DNA of 64,000 nt from Corythucha ciliata (GCA_038030265.1 CM075938.1:7417009-7481008), one strand, 5' to 3'. Shown: positions 1-11,169, counted from the first letter of the stretch. Numbers and translations are program-made. The notes: generated by a model from the sequence alone, not told the origin.

Positions 1-836
1 CCTTCTTTGCGGTGGTGTTACCTGAGCTGTTTCTTGATTACTGAGAGTAACGCTTGCTTTTTATTTTAATTAATTATAAATTGCTCAGTTGCTTTGAATT
101 ATTGTCCCTCTGCTCTGATGCTGTTAGCACCACGGATGGAGCTTTTAAAATCTCCTCTTTCGCTCAAAACGTTCAAGAATTGAACACATTTTTCCTCTTC
201 TGTCTTCTGAGTCAGTTAAAAGATGCAACAAGTTTAATCACCCACCCCCCTCCTATCGCAATATTTCCACTATCAAGTTCCGTTGGCAATTATGGTCTAT
301 GAGGACCCCCCCCCCCCATTTCCTCAATTCTGTTTTGCAGAAATATTCTGAAATGAATCAGCGAGCACTTCAGGACGTTCTATCTCTACGCTCTCTCTCT
401 GCTATCTCTCGCTCTGACAATTCTCTCTCTCTCTTTTTTTTTTTTTTTCAAATGATTTATTTTACTTACGGGTTTTCATGTTTGTTGTGTTCACAAGGAA
501 CGTAGCTGCATTTAAAATGAGAAACAATTTGATCTACCAGTAACGGCGCGTTGTATTATACATCAATCAATGTCGTCGCAAACTCCGGTGTCCGCGCGTA
601 CTCGATCGGCGAGTGTTTCACAAGTCACAGGTATTTGTTTAACAAAAAAAAAAAAAAAAAAAATGAGACGCTTTCGTTTACCTTGTATGGGGGAGGAAGG
701 GGTACTATAACCGACTATATTCCATTGGGAATTTGCCAGCCGATGAAAGGAGGAGGAGGAGGAGGAGGGGGGGTGATGTAGTCGGATTGGAAAACGTCAA
801 GATGGGATTAAAACCACGAAGGGTGCTACTTTTCAG
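1..836. other. No recognisable gene; homopolymer-rich flank
   Basis: I see no conserved coding sequence here. The stretch holds a C run near 306, a T run near 433, an A run near 645 and a G run near 763. A pyrimidine tract ending in CAG at 834-836 could be the 3' splice site of the following exon, so this stretch may be intron or upstream sequence of the CLASP-type gene. Confidence 0.5.
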
Positions 837-853
837 AGAAAGACAGGGTCTCA

Positions 854-1698
854 ATGGTTTTCACCGGTGAAAGATCCAGCTTTGAGGCAGATTTGAATAC
901 AATAGAAGAGAATTTAAACTCGGAAGACGATGACACAGTGAATCAAGCTCTGAAACAACTAGCCACCCTCGTGAAAGAGGCCGACTTTATTTCAATACAA
1001 AAATGTTTCAGGTTTGTGCCTATTATAAATTGTCAGTTGATGGTTTCAGTTTCATTTTATGAGGATTTCACAGGCGTGTTTTGATCGTTTTACTGCCGTT
1101 GGCTTCCCAAATTCGTGAAAAATGTAGAAAAACCTACTTATCGGTCTTGCGAGAGATTTTGGGGAAAAGATCAATCAGTTCTAATCTTCAAGCGTACATA
1201 AAACTGATACTGAAAAGTGTTTTTAAAATTTATTCTGGAGAAGGATACGTAAGAAAATTATATTTTAAAATTGTTTCATTATTAAATGGTAACTTATTGC
1301 TCTTTTTACAGCTCAAAATCGAGTATGAACCCTGTCTCGAAGAGATTGCAGCCTCTCTCAATCCCGACACAATTGCCGAGGTTCTCAGTCTTGTCGTCAC
1401 ATCCAAATCGTTCCCCGACAATTTTTCCGCTATCAAAACCTTGGAAAAAGTGGTCGTCGCCCAGTCAAAACAGAGCGTCACCAAAATGTTCTCGCACATT
1501 TTGACCGTTCTGATCCGAGCGTATGTTCGCAGTGACGAGCGACTTGTTCAAATGTCCGCCATAATGTGCATGGTCAAGCTGTGCGACAAGATGGGCGGAT
1601 ATTCGTCTGTACGGCGATCGCATCTGTCGGGGATTGAGTTGTCAAAATTGAGACTTCTGGAAGTGTACATTAAAGGGAAAACATGCCACAAAATGTAG
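854..1698 (+). CDS. CLASP: CLASP-type C-terminal domain protein
   Basis: Three exons are supported: 854-1011, 1074-1248 and 1312-1698. They have GT-AG introns and join in frame to 239 codons plus TAG. The helical-repeat protein matches in order the C-terminal TOG-like domain of CLASP (chb/Orbit/Mast in flies), a microtubule plus-end and kinetochore factor. I see the block KTYLSVLREILGKR, then EPCLEEIAASL, and the ending SKLRLLEVYIK, which parallels the family's closing KMKLLNLYIK. Family members are over 1000 residues with several TOG domains; only the last domain is here. The first exon may really begin at 837, after a CAG splice site, which would make this the 3' end of a longer gene whose upstream exons are not recognisable in the preceding 850 bases. 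It could instead be a C-terminal fragment left by duplication. It converges on the desaturase at 1809-3256. Family assignment is fairly sure; intactness is not. Confidence 0.72.
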
Positions 1699-1754
1699 AT
1701 TATGACCTTTGTTTACTTTTTTTTTTTTTTTTTTTACGATACGTTAACAAAATC

Positions 1755-1760
1755 GAATAA
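1755..1760 (+). terminator. Polyadenylation signal of the CLASP-type gene
   Basis: A canonical AATAAA lies 57 bases after the TAG stop, following a T-rich stretch. It is placed between two convergent genes, only 49 bases from the stop of the opposing desaturase. Confidence 0.5.
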
Positions 1761-1808
1761 ATTTTTGTATTTGATATTATAATAAGTTACAGTAAATCAT
1801 TCGATAAT

Positions 1809-3256
1809 TCAACTGACAGCTGCGAATTTAACATTTTCAACTTTGAAATATTTGTTGGTTTTTTCGCCGAAAAGATCTTCCTGTTCCAGTGGAACGTCCA
1901 AGTCTTTGTTCTCAGCTAAGAATTTCCTATCTAATTTTGTATACTTCGGATGCGACCCATCACCGTGTTTTGCGGCTCGATGAGCAACCTTATTATTGCG
2001 AACGTTAAACGAGAAAAAGATTAATGAACGGTCGCTGATGATTGGATGGTTGGTGATGGTGGGGGGGGGGGTATACTGTTACCATTTCAGGCGTCGCCGC
2101 TCTCAAATCATAGGCCCAACCGAGTTTCGCAAAAAGATCGATGCAGAGAGTGGAATAATTGAAAAATGAGCCGAGTTCAGCTGCTCGATAGTCCCAGGGA
2201 AACGTGTGGTGGTAATTATGCCAACCTTCGCCGAATGATATGGCTGATACGAACATTATTTCAGTCGGTAGAATATCTCTGGAATGGGGAAAAATAGTGG
2301 TTTTTAGGGCTAGTGGGTGGGGTTTGTTTTGAAAACAATTCACTTGGTAAATGGTTTGTATCCAATTCTGTGAGCCAAACTGTTTACACAGAGAGTTCCG
2401 TGGAGAGTAAATAAATGCAGTGAGGCGTACATTCCAAAAATTGAATTCCAAAGAGTTTCTCCCAAACAATAGGTGGTCATTATTGGCATAAAAACGCCAA
2501 AAACTGCTAAAAGAGGGTAGTAATATCTAAAAAAAAAAGAGAAAAAAAGCTTCTTTTTTTTTCCACTCCCCGATTGTCTTATTTAAAACATTTTTCTCCC
2601 TAACTTTCTCTGGAACATGACCACAGGATCAGCCTGAAGGTCGGACAAATCCAAAAGCTTCCCCTTTGCAATCAACTCGGGGTGTTTTCTCGTCACTAAC
2701 CACCCGATGTGACAGAAAAAAAAACTTCTCTTCGAGTTATGCGGATCGGCATCCGTATCGCTGTACTTATGATGCATTCTGTGCTCGCGAGCCCAACTGT
2801 AAATACAAGTCTTTCCGCCGCACAAACGTTCATTTTTATTCGTAAATAAATAATTGACTTTTAAAACACAAAAATACCTGCGCCGCCATGGTTTGCCATA
2901 AAGCCAAAATGATTTTCATAGGCAGTTTAGCCTTGTAGGATCGGTGGGCCCAAAGGCGATGTGCACCGACGCCGATGCCCTCGGTAATGAATACGCGTCC
3001 GATGCACCCTAAAAAAAAAAAACAAACATGGTAAAGGCAAAGACGATAATTATCATACAAATGCATTATACTTACAAATTAAATAAGTCGTCCATTTGAG
3101 CTGAAAAGTCAAAAGAAGCCACCAGCCGTAAATGCCAGCGATGTGCAACAACGTGAAATACGTTAAATTGGGCCAAGCAATTCGAATCTTATACTGTTGC
3201 TGAGACGCCGCTGGTTTTACATCAACCTCTTGAAGCACTGTAGTAGTCTCCCCCAT
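1809..3256 (-). CDS. Acyl-CoA delta-9-type desaturase, copy 1
   Basis: Membrane fatty-acyl-CoA desaturase of the first-desaturase (SCD/Desat1) family: a di-iron ER enzyme that puts a double bond into fatty acyl-CoA using O2 and cytochrome b5. Six exons (minus strand): 3256-3076, 3008-2878, 2810-2605, 2526-2344, 2278-2083 and 1988-1809. They join in frame to 358 residues plus TGA, the usual length for the family. All three histidine boxes are present: HRLWAH at residues 77-82, HRMHH at 114-118 and HNYHH at 254-258. Hydrophobic segments include residues around 30-55. The ATG at 3256 is chosen because the extra upstream codons open only with TTG. Exon 3 uses a weak splice site (AAAG before ACT) supported by the other two copies. 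Nearly identical to the copy at 25454-26898. The exact double-bond position and chain length it prefers cannot be read from the sequence. Confidence 0.93.
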
Positions 3257-4074
3257 GTTGGAAGCCAAGAGCGAAACTCACTGACTCAACACGCGTGGTA
3301 TAAATATTTATTCTTGCGTTTCAATGAGGGGAATATCGCGATTATTTATTTTATTAATGAGACATTTGACGTTGACTATGCACGAAGCTTCCCACTACAC
3401 GTAGACGGATTTTCATTTTTTGCATTGCAGATTTTATTACACTCATATAGATGTAGGATTATTTCCCGGAAGGGTATCAAGCTTTGATTGCTGTAAATAA
3501 GGTTTTATTACCATCATTGAAAATAAATGAAAATATTTGGCACAATAGTCGTACCTGTAAATAAGAAATCAAAATACATGATCCTTCCGCATCGGAGTAC
3601 AAAACATAACTAAAGATTAGAGAGGGAACAGAGGGGGGGAAAGAAGATTTACATTCCAATGAAAGAATTGAGGACAAAACGAGAGCAATTGAGGACGAGA
3701 ACGAAGGCAAAAAGAATTGTGACTAAGGCGATGGAATAGGGTTCGCCGTGCTGCCTTTTAAAGTTCTATGGAGTAGGACTTTACATAGAATGCTGACACA
3801 CACTCACGACTTTACTCTTATAACAATTTTTTTTTTTTTTTTTTTTTCATTTCAAAGTTCCTGCGGCTCGAATCTCGGGCTCGCTTCAGTAGAATCATAA
3901 AACCAAAAATGAACGCTGATAAAGTGGTGGGGGGGGGGGCTTACCGAGTAAGCGGTGAAGGAGGGAGAGGGTGGTCCACGTCGGGCCCCTTGAAGAGAGG
4001 GGCTCATCGAAAAGTTTGAAGATGGCAAAATTGACTCTTTAAGAGTATCGAAGTCAATAAATACGCTCTGCTCT
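3257..4074. other. Upstream flank of desaturase copy 1, no gene
   Basis: No coding signal is recognised. The stretch includes the desaturase 5' region, T and G homopolymers (around 3831 and 3929), and a block also found upstream of copy 2 that leads into array A. A TATAAATA at 3302 lies near the expected promoter position but is not present in copy 2, so I do not call it a promoter. Confidence 0.5.
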
Positions 4075-4195
4075 ATGGGAAAGTCCGCGGCTAAAATTGA
4101 GATAAAGCACTCATTCGCCGCTAAAATTGAGCAAAAAACATCAATTCATGGATCCGGAGGGAAACTTGAGACGACTAAAATTGTGAGTGACTTTT
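4075..4195 (+). repeat. Array A, short block
   Basis: Three to four degenerate units with the theme CGGCTAAAATTGAG at about 30-base spacing. This is the same family as the long arrays at 5650-7330 and 27530-29630, cut off here by foreign sequence at about 4200. It belongs to the duplicated block. Confidence 0.75.
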
Positions 4196-4227
4196 GTCCA
4201 CAATTTGAATTGGAATGTTGTAGAGGG

Positions 4228-4580
4228 GATGGAAACGCTGCTCCGGGGAACTCACTGGTAATCCCGAAGAGAAAAGGTGTATTTGTTTCCCGTTTTACGC
4301 CGAGTACTGAAGTATCAGACATTACAACTTTGCTGAAACCGCTAAATCTTAAAAATCGCCAATGTTTAAGTTGAAAGCTAAGAAGGACACTTACTCCTCT
4401 GTCAGAATTCTGGTGGAGGAATCCGACTTTTTAAGTGTGCGTATGACGAGTCTTTGTGGCCCTGCGGAGCACTTATTGCGCCGTCCTCGCCTTTTCCTCC
4501 TCTGGATTCACATGCGAAAACTGGAAAATCCCCCTCTTATTCAACCTTTAATGAGGAAGGTACACGAATCAGAAATTTTG
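4228..4580 (+). pseudogene. LINE ORF1 RRM-like domain fragment
   Basis: The + strand reads, with one frameshift near 4365 and another near 4440, through an RRM-like domain typical of the C-terminal half of some LINE ORF1 proteins. I see VSRFTPSTEVSDITTLLKPL, then KLKAKKDTYSS, then ESLWPCGALIAP; the LWPxG block is characteristic. No RT is attached on this strand. It is a decayed fragment wedged between array A and the truncated 3' side of LINE J1. The family level is inference from motif order. Confidence 0.55.
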
Positions 4581-4611
4581 GCCTCTGACGCTTTTTTGTT
4601 GTGATATTCGG

Positions 4612-4974
4612 TTAAATAACCCGATTTGTGTGTTCCGTTCTCAATTTACAAAAGTGCATCGCTCGCGTTTTTCCCTCTGAGAAAGAAAATCCTACTCGGT
4701 CCGCATTTTCCTGTTGGACGTTGATGCCTTCCTGTAATTTCTCTTGAATTGTGACCATGTCGTCACCTCGAACGTAGAAGGCAATGTCATCCACATAAAC
4801 CGACAACCCAATTTCCGCTGGTACGTCTTTCATAAGACTGTGTATGGCTACGAGGAAGAGAATCACACTAATGGTGGACCCCTGCGGGACACCATTTTGT
4901 TGTTCTCGTACCGTTGACAGGACATTCCCTACGCGCACCTTAAAAGTTCTCTTTTTGAGGAAACCGCGGACGTA
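4612..4974 (-). pseudogene. LINE J1 reverse transcriptase, C-terminal RT piece
   Basis: The reading frame runs through the RT palm core: GVPQGSTISVILF (motif B) and YVDDIAFYVRG (the catalytic YxDD of motif C). It continues the RT that stops at 9297; removing the insertion at 4983-9296 restores a continuous RT frame across ...GIRGRLY / RYVRGFL.... The frame ends at 4612, and the thumb and C-terminal region expected beyond it are absent, so J1 is truncated at its 3' end. Jockey group by RT motifs. Confidence 0.8.
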
Positions 4975-5139
4975 CCTATAAACAGGGGAGGGCAAATTAC
5001 AGCTTTTTGGGTAATTAATTACAAATTACTTCCAAAAAAGAGGATTAATTACAAATTACCAATTACTTTTCACTTCCACGAATAATTACAAATTACAATT
5101 ACTGTAATTGAATTACTTCTTCAATTACCAATTACCCAA

Positions 5140-5650
5140 GAGCTGGATTTGTGGAACACGCAAGCGTCTTGCCCTTGTTCACTGTCATTTTTTTAGTGCG
5201 TCCAACAACGACAACAATCGAACGTCAGAACAGATCTTTGAGATAGGAAGCAGGAACAGCATAGCCCCAAGATGCCAAGCGCGTCGCATGAGTAGGGTTG
5301 CGAAATGTCCGCGGTCAAATTTGCAAATTTTGCCCCACATCCCGGCCTGCGAACTGTCACGGGGAATCCCGGATATAGGGGATAGATCCCCCCCCCCGCC
5401 AGAGCCACAAGTATACGAACGAAGGAGCACTAGTACCATAACGAAGAGCCCCATAAAATCTCCACGAGCGTTTCACGAAGTTAGATTTAGCAGATTTTCT
5501 GGACTTGAAGCAGACCGAAAAGGTCCGAGTACGTCCAGCTTTATCCTTGGACTTCGGACCCAACGCAGTAGTGTACCCAGGTACGGGGAAACCCTCTATC
5601 AGACAAAAATCGGTAATATTTGTGGCTATAGCTGCTAAAAAGCTCTGATT
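5140..5650. other. Interior of hAT-like element, unassigned
   Basis: Open frames exist on both strands but none shows a recognisable domain. A C run lies at 5390. A CAGTAGTGTACCCAGG at 5566 resembles the ends of other transposons in this window and may be the edge of a nested element. Confidence 0.4.
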
Positions 5651-7330
5651 CGTGGTCTCGCGATGCAACTTTCAGACTAAAATTAAGGACAAAATCGCTG
5701 ATTCGCGGTACATAGAGGCCATTCTTCGAATAAATTGTGAAAATCAACGCAAAAGTGTTGTGTTTGGGCAAATCCCGCGGTTAAAGTTGAGAAAAGACGC
5801 TATAATACTGACAAATAAAAGACGCTTTCAGGTTAAAATTGGACACAAATGGCAACAACTGAAATGGCGTAAAATCGCCCATTCGCAAATGAAAAAGGGA
5901 ATAGGATGCTGAACGGCCGCAAAATTAGCAAAAAACGCTATTTCACTGCTGAAATTGGGAAAAATCGCTAATTTGCAATTTGCAGATATAAAGTTATGAG
6001 AACGTTTATTCGCGGATACAAAATGAAGAAAATCACTAATTCGTGGCAAAAATTGAAAAAATCACGAATTAGCGCAGCTAAAATCAAGAAAAACGTTGAT
6101 TTTCAGTTCAAATTGGGGAAAAGTGCTAATTCTCAGTTATAAATTGAAAAAATTGCTAATTTGCAGCTTAATTTGGGTCAAACGCCAATTCTTGGCAAAA
6201 ATTGACAAAACTCGGTAGGTAATGCACGGGTTGGAGACGCTACCACGCAGCTAAAATGTAGAAAAAGCGATAATTCGCAGCTAAAATTGAGAAACATCAC
6301 TAATTCTCGAATAAGTCGTGAAATTTATAATTTAAAAATTATGATTTTTTGACAGAAATGGATGAATAGAAGTAAATTTTTTGGTTTGAAAAAAAAAAAA
6401 AAAAAAATACATTTATTCTGAAGGCATTTTCGTGGCTAAAATTCAGAAAAATGGCAAACTCATGCATGGCTATAGTACAATGTTAAAAAATACGCTAATT
6501 CACGGCTAGAACTGAAAAGAAGCAATAATCTGTACATATAAAAGTTATATAAAATTGCTAATGCGGTGGTAAAATGTGAAAAGCGGCTAATTTGCGGGTA
6601 ATATTTAGGCCCTGTTCACAAGCTCTATGTTTGTGTTGTGTGGTGTCTATGCAACCTATAAAAATGATTCATTTTTCGAGGGAGTAAATTTGTTTGGCTG
6701 CATAGACTCCACAGAACGTAAACATAGAGCTTGTGAACCGGGCTTAGAAAATAAAATAATCAGTCTGGTTAAAATTAAGAGAAAGGTTAATTTTAAGCCT
6801 AAAAATTAAGAAAATTGCTTATTCGAGGCTAAAAGTGGGAAAAATCGCCAATTTACAGCTAAAATTGCGCCAGCCGCCAATTTGTGACTGAAATTGAGAA
6901 AATTCGCTAATTCACAGGTTTGAAACGCTACGACACGTCGCCGCTACAACTAAAAAAAAGCGCTAATACGCGGTTGAAATTGAGAAAAATTCATATTTGC
7001 ACCAAAACTGAATACACGCCAATTTGCGGATTCTGAAGGCAACTTTTCAGGCTAAAATTGAAAAAATAAAAGCGCCTATTTGTGGCAATAGGTGAAGAAC
7101 CGCTAATTCGCGAGGAAAACGCGAAAAGTCGTGGATAATTAAGAAACATCGCTCACGGGATAAAAACGATACTTTGCTGCTAAAGTTGAGAAAATTTGCA
7201 AATTCATGGCTATGGGAGGGGGTGGGGCAAAACTGCTAATAATCTGCGGCTGAAATTGAGAAGAACGGTACACTCGGCCAAAATTGAGAAAATCGCTAAT
7301 TTGCGGGTAGAGTCCAAAAATTGCCCTTAA
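5650..7330 (+). repeat. Array A, degenerate 30-base repeat
   Basis: Roughly fifty poorly conserved head-to-tail units with a period near 30 bases. The theme is GCTAATTCGCGGCTAAAATT followed by GAG and an A run. Individual units differ by many substitutions and small indels, but the phase is kept. On the opposite strand the conserved part reads CGCGAATTAGCGCTTTTTC. A MITE at 6608-6743 interrupts it. There is no coding potential beyond chance. Confidence 0.85.
6608..6743. mobile_element. MITE, PIF/Harbinger-like, in array A
   Basis: A 136-base foldback with about 50-base inverted arms (GGCCCTGTTCACAAGCTC on the left, GCCCGGTTCACAAGCTC on the complement of the right). It is flanked by TTA on both sides (6605-6607 and 6744-6746). 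A three-base TWA duplication is the signature of PIF/Harbinger elements. Non-coding. Confidence 0.75.
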
Positions 7331-7551
7331 CTGAGATATTGAGGCTATGATGAGGCCAGCAAGATGTCCAGAGAGTGTGCTGGCTGGGTGGAATGATGAC
7401 TAAAATGTGAAATTACCTCCCTCCTCTCACCCTTACGAGATTTCAATTTGATCCCCCCCCCCCAGGACAAATTCCTACCTACGCCACTAGTTTGGGGTTC
7501 GAAACTTTTGTACCGTTTCTGAATTTCTCAAATTTCAAATTGGCAACCTTT
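7331..7551. other. Spacer with transposon-end-like motif
   Basis: No gene. A C run precedes CCTACCTACGCCACTAG at 7474-7490, which resembles an outward transposon end (CTAGTGGCGTAGG on the complement). No matching duplication was found with the left candidate at 5566. Confidence 0.4.
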
Positions 7552-9092
7552 TTTTCAGAGTATTTCATGCAAAATGAATGAGCACGCTTTGTTTGAATTA
7601 CATAATTTAATTGTTAATCTATTAGACAAGGGTAAGTCAGTTGTTGCAATTTTTTTAGACGTTCGTAAGGCCTTCGATTCTGTTGATCATAAATTGTTAC
7701 TCTCTAAAATTTTTGGTATAGGTATTAGAGGGAAAACGTATGATTTGATTGCGTCTTATCTTAAGAATCGTGTATGTAGAACAAGGGTAAATAATGATTT
7801 GAGTTCTCAACTGGTGGTCAACTGTGGTGTGCCGCAAGGGTCTGTACTTGGGCCAATCCTTTTCCTCTTATTTGTTAATGATCTTCTTAACTTAAATCTC
7901 CAAGGCAGAATTATTGGTTTCGCGGATGATACTGCTATGGTTTTCCAGGGTGATAATGTTAAAGATGTTTGTAAGTTGGCGAGTTCTGAATTTGGAATTG
8001 TTAAAACATGGTTTGATAGTAATTTGTTGTGCATAAATTTAGATAAAACGGCAGTTGTAAATTTTTCACTAAAAAAAATTAGACACCAAATTGATGGCCT
8101 TAGGATTCATAATAAAAATTGTAGTAGCTTAACTTGTGTTGTCAGCTCAATGGATTGTAATTGTCGAAAGTTGGATTTTGTTAAGCAGCATAAGTACTTG
8201 GGTATATTAATTGATTATAGACTTAAATTCAAGGAACATATCTTGTGCTTAGTGAATAGAGTTAGAAAGCTGTTTTATGTGTTTAAAATTTTAAGGGAAA
8301 TTCTAACGTTTGATCTACTTAGAACTGTGTATTTTGCTTTAGTTAATTCGTTGTTGAATTACGGAGTTTCGATGTGGGGCAGTACATGTAGTACACACTT
8401 AAAACCTCTTCAAACAGTTCAAAATATTGTTATTAAAGTATTACTTAAGAAAACCCCGGTATATCCAAGTTTGCGATTGTATGAAGAGTTCAATGTACTT
8501 AAATTAAAGCAAATACATTTGTTTAGTTCTTGTGTACGTGTTTATAGTTCTAAGCTTTGTTCTACGATTGAGGTCTCAAATAGAAGAACTAGAAATACTA
8601 CTGATATTGTGTTACCTTTTTTCAGAACTGAGACATTTAGAAGAGCGTCTTTTTATACAGCTGTCAAGTTCTTTTATGATAATAAAATTAATCTTAATAA
8701 TTGGCATTCGATTGAAATCTTTAAGAAACACATTTTAAATATTATTCAAAATTTGTAGGAAATTTTCTTTATGTTTTGCTGTGCTTTGTTTACTATTAGT
8801 TTTGCTTTGCTATTGTTTACTATTAGTAATTTGTTTCATATTATGATAGTTTGAGTATTGTTGAATTCATGGCATTGTTGTTTTGTTTTTTTTGTTTTTT
8901 TGTTTTTTTGTTTTTTTTGTTTTTTTTTGTTTGACTTGGTGTTGTAAATATTATTGATATATATAGACTCTGCTCCTTAACACAGGACTCAGTTCTTTTT
9001 TAGGAGCAGGCAAGTTTTGAAAAAGGAGTTACTTTCTTTATATGTTTTGTATTTCGCCATAAATAAATAAAAAAAAAAAAAATAAAAAAAAA
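7552..9092 (+). mobile_element. CR1-like LINE fragment C2, 5'-truncated
   Basis: Consists of the RT part of ORF2 (7574-8758), a 3' untranslated stretch with a TTTTG-type low-complexity tract (8880-8935), and an A-rich 3' end at 9060-9092. The truncation falls at the start of the RT fingers, typical of incomplete reverse transcription. It is related in protein to the near-complete CR1-like element at 14962-19396 but clearly diverged, so it is another family. It lies inside the hAT-like element. Confidence 0.8.
7574..8758 (+). pseudogene. CR1-like reverse transcriptase, C-terminal 394 aa
   Basis: An open frame of 394 codons covers RT motifs A to the thumb and the C-terminal region. I see AIFLDVRKAFDSVDHK (motif A aspartates), GVPQGSVLGPILFLLFVNDL (motif B), FADDTAMVF (motif C), KYLGILID and the thumb motif LRTVYFALVNSLLNYG. 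The endonuclease and the first part of RT are missing, so it cannot be autonomous despite the clean frame. The ATG is merely the first in-frame methionine after the truncation. The absence of stops suggests a fairly recent insertion. Confidence 0.85.
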
Positions 9093-9296
9093 TCTCCTCC
9101 AAAAGCTCCAAGTAAGGCGCGAAATAGTACCCGCTGAGTTTTCGAAGTGATATTGACTCAGAAGATGGAAATGTAATTGGTAATTGTTAATTACAAATTA
9201 CCAATTACAATGGCGTGTTGTTATCAATTACAAATTACCAATTATAATTGAATTACGTAATTCAATTACATGTAATTCAATTACTGCCCAGCCCTG

Positions 9297-10116
9297 CCTA
9301 TTTATAAAGCCTTCCACGAATACCCCATTCACCCAGCTGTCTCAGTATAGAGTGCCTCCAGGCCACGTCGTATGCTTTAGCGAGGTCAAAAAACACGGCC
9401 ACAATATGTTGCCGGTGTAAGAAGCCCTCTAGAATTTCATTTTCCAGCTTTATCAACTGGTCAACTGACGAATGCTTTTCGCGAAAACCGGTTTGCTCCC
9501 TACGTAGTAGGTTCCGACTCTCCAGAACGTGAATTAACCTCTTGCTTATTATTCGCTCCATTACTTTCCCAAGGCTGCTGGTAAGCGAAATGGGTCGGTA
9601 ACTTGAAGGTTCCCTCGTGTCCTTATTAGATTTTTTGACTGGGACAATTACAGCTTCCCGCCAACTGTTCGGGTATACACCCTGGCTCCATACTGTATTA
9701 TAAAGCCTACAGAGCATATTTTTTCGTGAAACAGGCAGGTTGCTTAGCATGGAATAATAAATCCCATCTATTCCTGGAGCAGTATCCCCGCGCCCTCCAA
9801 GTGCATTTTCTACTTCGTCCACACTTATGTCGCAATCATACGATTCGGTATCCTCCATGTCACATTGCCGAAGGCTTCCCTCTTCTCCCTACTTTCGACG
9901 TCGAAACTCTTCTGGATAGTTCGAGTCCGCCGAGGCCTTTTCATACTGGTCCGCCAACCACTCCACGACTACCTTGGGTTCTCTGCTAGAACAGTTGTTG
10001 ACAACTAGGCAAGGGACTATAGCTGCAGGATTTTTCCGTCCGGCAATCTTATCCAGTTTTCTCCAAACTTCCGTCGGCTTTGCAGACGCCGACATAGTTT
10101 CTATAAACTCCCTCAT
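9297..10116 (-). pseudogene. LINE J1 RT, N-terminal part
   Basis: Two frames (10116-9889 and 9858-9298) with a shift between them. They hold the linker motif FIETMSASAKPTEVWRKLDK and the RT fingers and palm motifs SYRPISLTSSLGKVMERIIS, TGFREKHSSVDQL and VFFDLAKAYDVAWRH (motif A). The frame is cut by the hAT-like insertion at 9296 and resumes at 4974. Part of ORF2 of the same jockey-type LINE as the endonuclease at 10541-11146. Confidence 0.85.
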
Positions 10117-10325
10117 CGATCTTTTTTTCTCTAGTTATTATCGCCTTTTCTCGGGATTTACATATCTTGTACTCTTTAAGGTCGTCCATGTTCCCAGATC
10201 TCCTGAATTTACTGTAAGCTCGTCGTTTTTCTTTATTTGCTTTCGAGCACCTGTCTGACCACCAACAGACTGGCGTTCTCCTTAGTTGTCCCGTGGTCCT
10301 TGGGATAGCCTCTAATGCTGCACTA

Positions 10326-11146
10326 TTAATATGTACTTCTTTCTACCTCCTTTAGGTTTGTTTCCACATCATTGGTCATGACTGGCGTTACGAAGGAGCT
10401 TCTATATCTATCCCAGTCGGCTCTGCTGATGCTCCATCGGTTTAAAGTGCCTGTGGGGTATTCTCGCCCCCGCCCCTCTATCATAATGGGGAAGTGGTCG
10501 CTACAATAGGTTTCTTGCATCACTTTCCAGTAGAGGTTAGTTAATATATGGTGGTAGACGCTAGGCTTAAGTCTATAGCACTCATTCTTCCAGTCGCGTC
10601 GTCAAGGTACGTCATCGTGCCATCATTCAACGGTACCAGACTGCACTCATCTATCACATCGGCAAGCTCTCGACCTTTACCGGTAGTATGAGTGGAGCCC
10701 CACCAAGCGTTTTGGGAGTTGAAGTCTCCTAAGACAATTAATGGTCTTGGTAACGCGTCTATTACGGACTTAAGATCATTACCCCGCCAGTTTCTATTAG
10801 GTAAGTATATATTACAAACTGTCAAGTTGTGTGGTGCAAGAATAAGTCTCACGGCCACGGCTTGGACGCCTCTTGGCTGACCAACTTGAATAATTTCTGA
10901 CATAACACAGTCTTTCACAAACAGGGCTACACCTCCATGTGCGCGCCCGCCTTCTTCAATTGCTTGGTTACAAAGGTACTGATTGTATCCTCGAATCGCA
11001 AATGATTCACGCGGCGCAAGTTTCGTCTCTTGTAAAGCGCAAATTGTCGGGAGCGTCTCCCTCATAATTTTCTGTAGGTAAGGATATTGTTTTTTCAGAC
11101 TTTTTATATTCCATTGGAGAATTATTACGTCACTTTTTAATAACAT
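10326..11146 (-). pseudogene. LINE J1 ORF2 endonuclease domain
   Basis: An apurinic-endonuclease-type domain begins at the ATG at 11146: LQWNIKSLKKQYPYL, then ALQETKL with the catalytic glutamate, VCNIYLPNRNW, VLGDFNSQNAWWGS and, after a frameshift near 10530, CSDHFPI with the catalytic Asp-His. All expected catalytic blocks are visible. ORF2 starts 24 bases after the ORF1 stop at 11170. The frameshift makes it non-functional as it stands. Confidence 0.85.
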
Positions 11147-11169
11147 GGTATACTATTTTCAGCAATTGC

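Larger units (their letters stand above)
1775..4195. repeat. Segmental duplication, unit 1 (desaturase block)
   Basis: The desaturase plus flanking non-coding sequence matches unit 2 at 25430-27640 in the same orientation. Beyond the coding exons the match covers the introns, about 25 bases downstream of the stop, and parts of the upstream region. The last includes the block around 3850-4195 with GAGGGGCTCATCGAAAAGTT and the first few array-A repeats. Non-coding parts have diverged by indels and G-run length, while the exons differ by scattered substitutions. Confidence 0.85.
4983..9296. mobile_element. hAT-like composite element splitting J1
   Basis: The ends are imperfect inverted repeats: CAGGGGAGGGCA on the left, CAGGGCTGGGCA on the reverse complement of the right. 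Both are followed by 120-180 bases crowded with subterminal AATTAC / GTAATT motifs. The element interrupts the J1 RT frame. The left flank ends in CCTATAAA (4975-4982), and the right flank begins CCTATTTATAAA. This fits an 8-base hAT duplication with a 4-base slip in one copy. No transposase is recognisable. The interior carries array A (5650-7330), a MITE (6608-6743) and a CR1-like fragment (7552-9092). Non-autonomous by appearance; the superfamily call rests on the CAGGG ends and 8-base duplication. Confidence 0.7.

Noticed and set aside
3299..3306. TATA box of desaturase copy 1
   Set aside because: Not conserved upstream of copy 2 and lies on an AT-rich palindromic stretch.
5650..7330. Possible CRISPR array because of the ~30-base period
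   Set aside because: There are no spacers between identical repeats; units are degenerate and contiguous, and this is a eukaryotic sequence.
5566..7490. Nested transposon bounded by CAGTAGTGTACCCAGG and CCTACCTACGCCACTAG
   Set aside because: The ends are only partly alike and the flanking 8 bases do not match, so I left it as a motif note.
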